From the NCBI GenBank assembly GCA_937907525.1, contig CALCIB010000183.1, forward strand, positions 1 through 5,994: a stretch of 5,994 bases of DNA. Direction: 5' to 3'. This document shows positions 4,443 to 5,994 of the stretch, one piece after another (within the stretch, counting starts at the first letter, position 1; each line of letters starts with the position of its first letter). The notes under the pieces are model-generated. The model saw only the letters and a program-made list of their open reading frames with translations. It had not been told where the DNA came from and ran no database searches. Position numbers and translations under genes: made by a program. The stretch is from an uncultured Planctomycetales bacterium (lineage in GTDB: Bacteria; Planctomycetota; Planctomycetia; Isosphaerales; Isosphaeraceae).

Positions 4443-5857
4443 TGGCCGCGGGAGCATCGGCCCCGGAGGCCGAATCGGACCCCGCCGGAACCGGCTTCGG
4501 CCTCACCCGCGCCCACGGCTGGGTCCTGCTGGCCGCGGCGCTGGGGTGGCTGTTCGACGCCATGGACCAGCGTTTGTTCATTTTGGCGCGCACCCCCGCC
4601 ATCCGCGATCTGACCGCCGGCGCCGATCCCGCGGCGTTGCCGACGCTCGCCGGCTGGGCGACGGCGCTTTTCATCGCCGGCTGGGCCACCGGCGGGTTGG
4701 TCTTCGGGCTGGTCGGCGACCGTCGCGGCCGGGTCCGGACGATGGCGCTTACGATCCTGATGTACTCCGTCTTCACCGGGCTTTCGGGCCTGGCGCGGTC
4801 GTGGCCGGAGTTCGCCGCGTATCGCTTCCTCTGCGGCATGGGGATCGGCGGCGAGTACGCCGCCGGCGTCGCGCTGGTGGCCGAGACCATGCCCGCCCGC
4901 TTCCGAGCGCTCGCGCTGGGGATGGTGCAGGCGGCCTCGTCGCTGGGCGCGATCCTCGGCTCGGCGGCGAGCCTCTGGATCGGTCCCCAGGCGAAGATCG
5001 GCGGTTGGGAGGGGTGGCGGCTGCTGTTCTTCCTCGGCGTGATCCCCAGCGTCCTGTTGGTCCTGATCCGGCTCCGCGTCCCCGAGCCCGACCGCTGGCT
5101 GAAGGCCCGCGACGAGGCCCGCCCCGGCCGCGAGCTGGGGGACGTCCGCGCGATCTTCCACGACCCGGTCTTGCGGCGGCGGAGCGTCATCGGCATGACG
5201 TTGGGGGTGGTCGGCCAGATCGGGCTTTGGAGCATCGGCCTGTACACGCCGGAACTGGTCCGCGACGTCGTCTTCGCCGAGCACCGCCGCGAGCTGGCCG
5301 TGCAAGCCGACACTCTTGACGACCTGGCCGTCGCCTGGGCTTCCAGGACCGGCGGCGACGCCGATTCCAGGCTCGCCCACTGGAAGGCCGAGGCCGATCG
5401 CCACGTCGGCCGCGGGACGCTGTTGCAGGACGTCGGCTCGTTCTTCGGCGCGCCGTTTTGCACCTGGATCGCGATCCGGTTCGGCCGTCGCCAGGCGTTC
5501 GCGACCGCCTACGCGATGGCGATGGCCTCGGTCTGGCTGGTCTTCGGCGGCATGACCCGGGGGGCCGACGCGGTTTGGATGCTGCCGCTCTTGGGCTTTT
5601 GCACCTGCGGGATCTTCGGGGTGATCGTGGTCTACCTGCCGGAGTTGTACCCCACCCGTCTGCGCGCCACCGGCATGGGCTTCTGCTACAACATCGCCCG
5701 CTACCTCACCGCCGCCGCCCCGATCCTGCTGGGCCGATTGGCCGTCGCCTCCGGCGGCTACTCCCGCGCGGCGCTGGTGATGTCGCTGGTCTACGTCCTG
5801 GGCCTGGCGGTCGTCCCCCTCGCCCCCGAGACCCGCGGCCGGCCGCTGCCGGAGTGA
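4442..5857 (+). CDS. MFS transporter with a long TM7-TM8 loop
   Basis: A 471-residue major facilitator superfamily protein with about 12 predicted membrane segments. The MFS motif A is clear in the TM2-TM3 loop (GLVGDRRGRVR, residues 89-99), with a related IRFGRRQ in the TM8-TM9 loop (345-351). TM1 carries acidic residues in FDAMDQ (D39, D42), at the place where aromatic-acid:H+ symporters have a conserved DxxD. YLPELYPTRLRATGMGF (398-414) and PETRGR (462-467) resemble the sugar/metabolite porter signatures, so the family is probably a proton-coupled organic-anion or sugar porter of the inner membrane. The substrate cannot be read from sequence. A hydrophilic segment of about 55 residues (roughly 270-326, rich in Asp, Arg, Ala and His) lies between TM7 and TM8, on the extracytoplasmic side, where most family members have a short loop. 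The start overlaps the flavin reductase stop as TGATG, with no strong Shine-Dalgarno, which implies coupled translation. Stops TGA and TAA are in tandem. Confidence 0.9.
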   Translation: MAAGASAPEAESDPAGTGFGLTRAHGWVLLAAALGWLFDAMDQRLFILARTPAIRDLTAGADPAALPTLAGWATALFIAGWATGGLVFGLVGDRRGRVRTMALTILMYSVFTGLSGLARSWPEFAAYRFLCGMGIGGEYAAGVALVAETMPARFRALALGMVQAASSLGAILGSAASLWIGPQAKIGGWEGWRLLFFLGVIPSVLLVLIRLRVPEPDRWLKARDEARPGRELGDVRAIFHDPVLRRRSVIGMTLGVVGQIGLWSIGLYTPELVRDVVFAEHRRELAVQADTLDDLAVAWASRTGGDADSRLAHWKAEADRHVGRGTLLQDVGSFFGAPFCTWIAIRFGRRQAFATAYAMAMASVWLVFGGMTRGADAVWMLPLLGFCTCGIFGVIVVYLPELYPTRLRATGMGFCYNIARYLTAAAPILLGRLAVASGGYSRAALVMSLVYVLGLAVVPLAPETRGRPLPE

Positions 5858-5994
5858 TAAAATAAACAAATCTAGTATCGTAAAATCAATAAAATCCCGT
5901 CCCCTCACCCCCCTGGGCTGACGACCCGACACTTATCGAATCCCGCATGCGACTCTCACGCAAGCCGGCGCTTAACGGCCTTCTCCCCTTGAGG
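5858..5994. other. Non-coding tail with AT-rich segment
   Basis: No convincing gene begins or ends in these 137 bases on either strand. The first 38 bases are strikingly AT-rich and contain TAAAAT three times (5858-5863, 5881-5886, 5890-5895). The rest returns to GC-rich sequence with CCCCTCACCCCCC (5902-5914 region) and ends in CCTTCTCCCCTTGAGG at the window edge. No stem with a T-run is visible, so I do not call a terminator for the transporter operon. Confidence 0.5.

Noticed and set aside
3091..5857. Sigma pair plus reductase and transporter as one novel redox-response system
   Set aside because: Divergent position is the only link. No shared promoter motif could be recognised by eye, so I list it as a question, not as a system.
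4421..5932. Open frame of 503 codons on the minus strand opposite the transporter gene
   Set aside because: Its translation is repetitive Arg/Gly/Asp/Pro without any motif, whereas the plus strand encodes an unmistakable MFS protein. It is a GC-bias shadow.

Overview
This window (5,994 bases) is high in GC and gene-dense, with mostly short intergenic gaps. The sequence suggests a planctomycete, perhaps of the Isosphaeraceae type. The reasons are the style of the ECF sigma factor, a small HxxxCxxC zinc-finger partner overlapping its 3' end, a GC-rich codon style that opens long antisense frames, and weak or variable Shine-Dalgarno signals. This is a judgement from pattern recognition; no ribosomal or other marker gene is present to fix the taxonomy.

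Layout, left to right. (1) 2-745 (+): the 3' part of a collagen-like Gly-X-Y protein. It has perfect and near-perfect tandem DNA repeats (36-bp and 54-bp units) and a non-repetitive C-terminal domain of about 134 residues. (2) 746-928: an intergenic region with two strong inverted repeats. One is a perfect 15-bp-arm hairpin whose loop holds a possible -10 element. (3) 929-2038 (+): a protein joining a MNT-type nucleotidyltransferase fold to an HD domain like that of CCA-adding enzymes. (4) 2172-2870 (+): an unrecognised 232-residue protein. (5) 2892-3119 and 3091-3759 (both -): a short zinc-finger anti-sigma-like protein overlapping, by 29 bases, the upstream ECF-type sigma factor. (6) 3760-3965: a divergent promoter region. 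(7) 3966-4442 and 4442-5857 (both +): a flavin reductase-domain protein and an MFS transporter joined by a TGATG stop/start overlap. (8) 5858-5994: a non-coding tail that begins unusually AT-rich for this region.

Three functional units can be inferred: a surface or structural collagen-like protein, a sigma/anti-sigma regulatory pair, and a flavin reductase/transporter operon. The operon and the sigma pair are transcribed away from each other from a shared region of about 206 bases, so regulation of one by the other is possible but not shown. The nucleotidyltransferase-HD protein and the orphan protein are each read rightward, and the orphan converges on the sigma pair with only 21 bases between stop codons.

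I see no CRISPR array, insertion sequence, tRNA, rRNA or recognisable defence or biosynthetic cluster. Most of the window is ordinary chromosomal content. The observations most worth a second look are the palindrome around the putative -10 at 810-847, the nucleotidyltransferase-HD architecture, the soluble zinc-finger partner of the sigma factor, and the flavin reductase paired with a transporter rather than with a monooxygenase.
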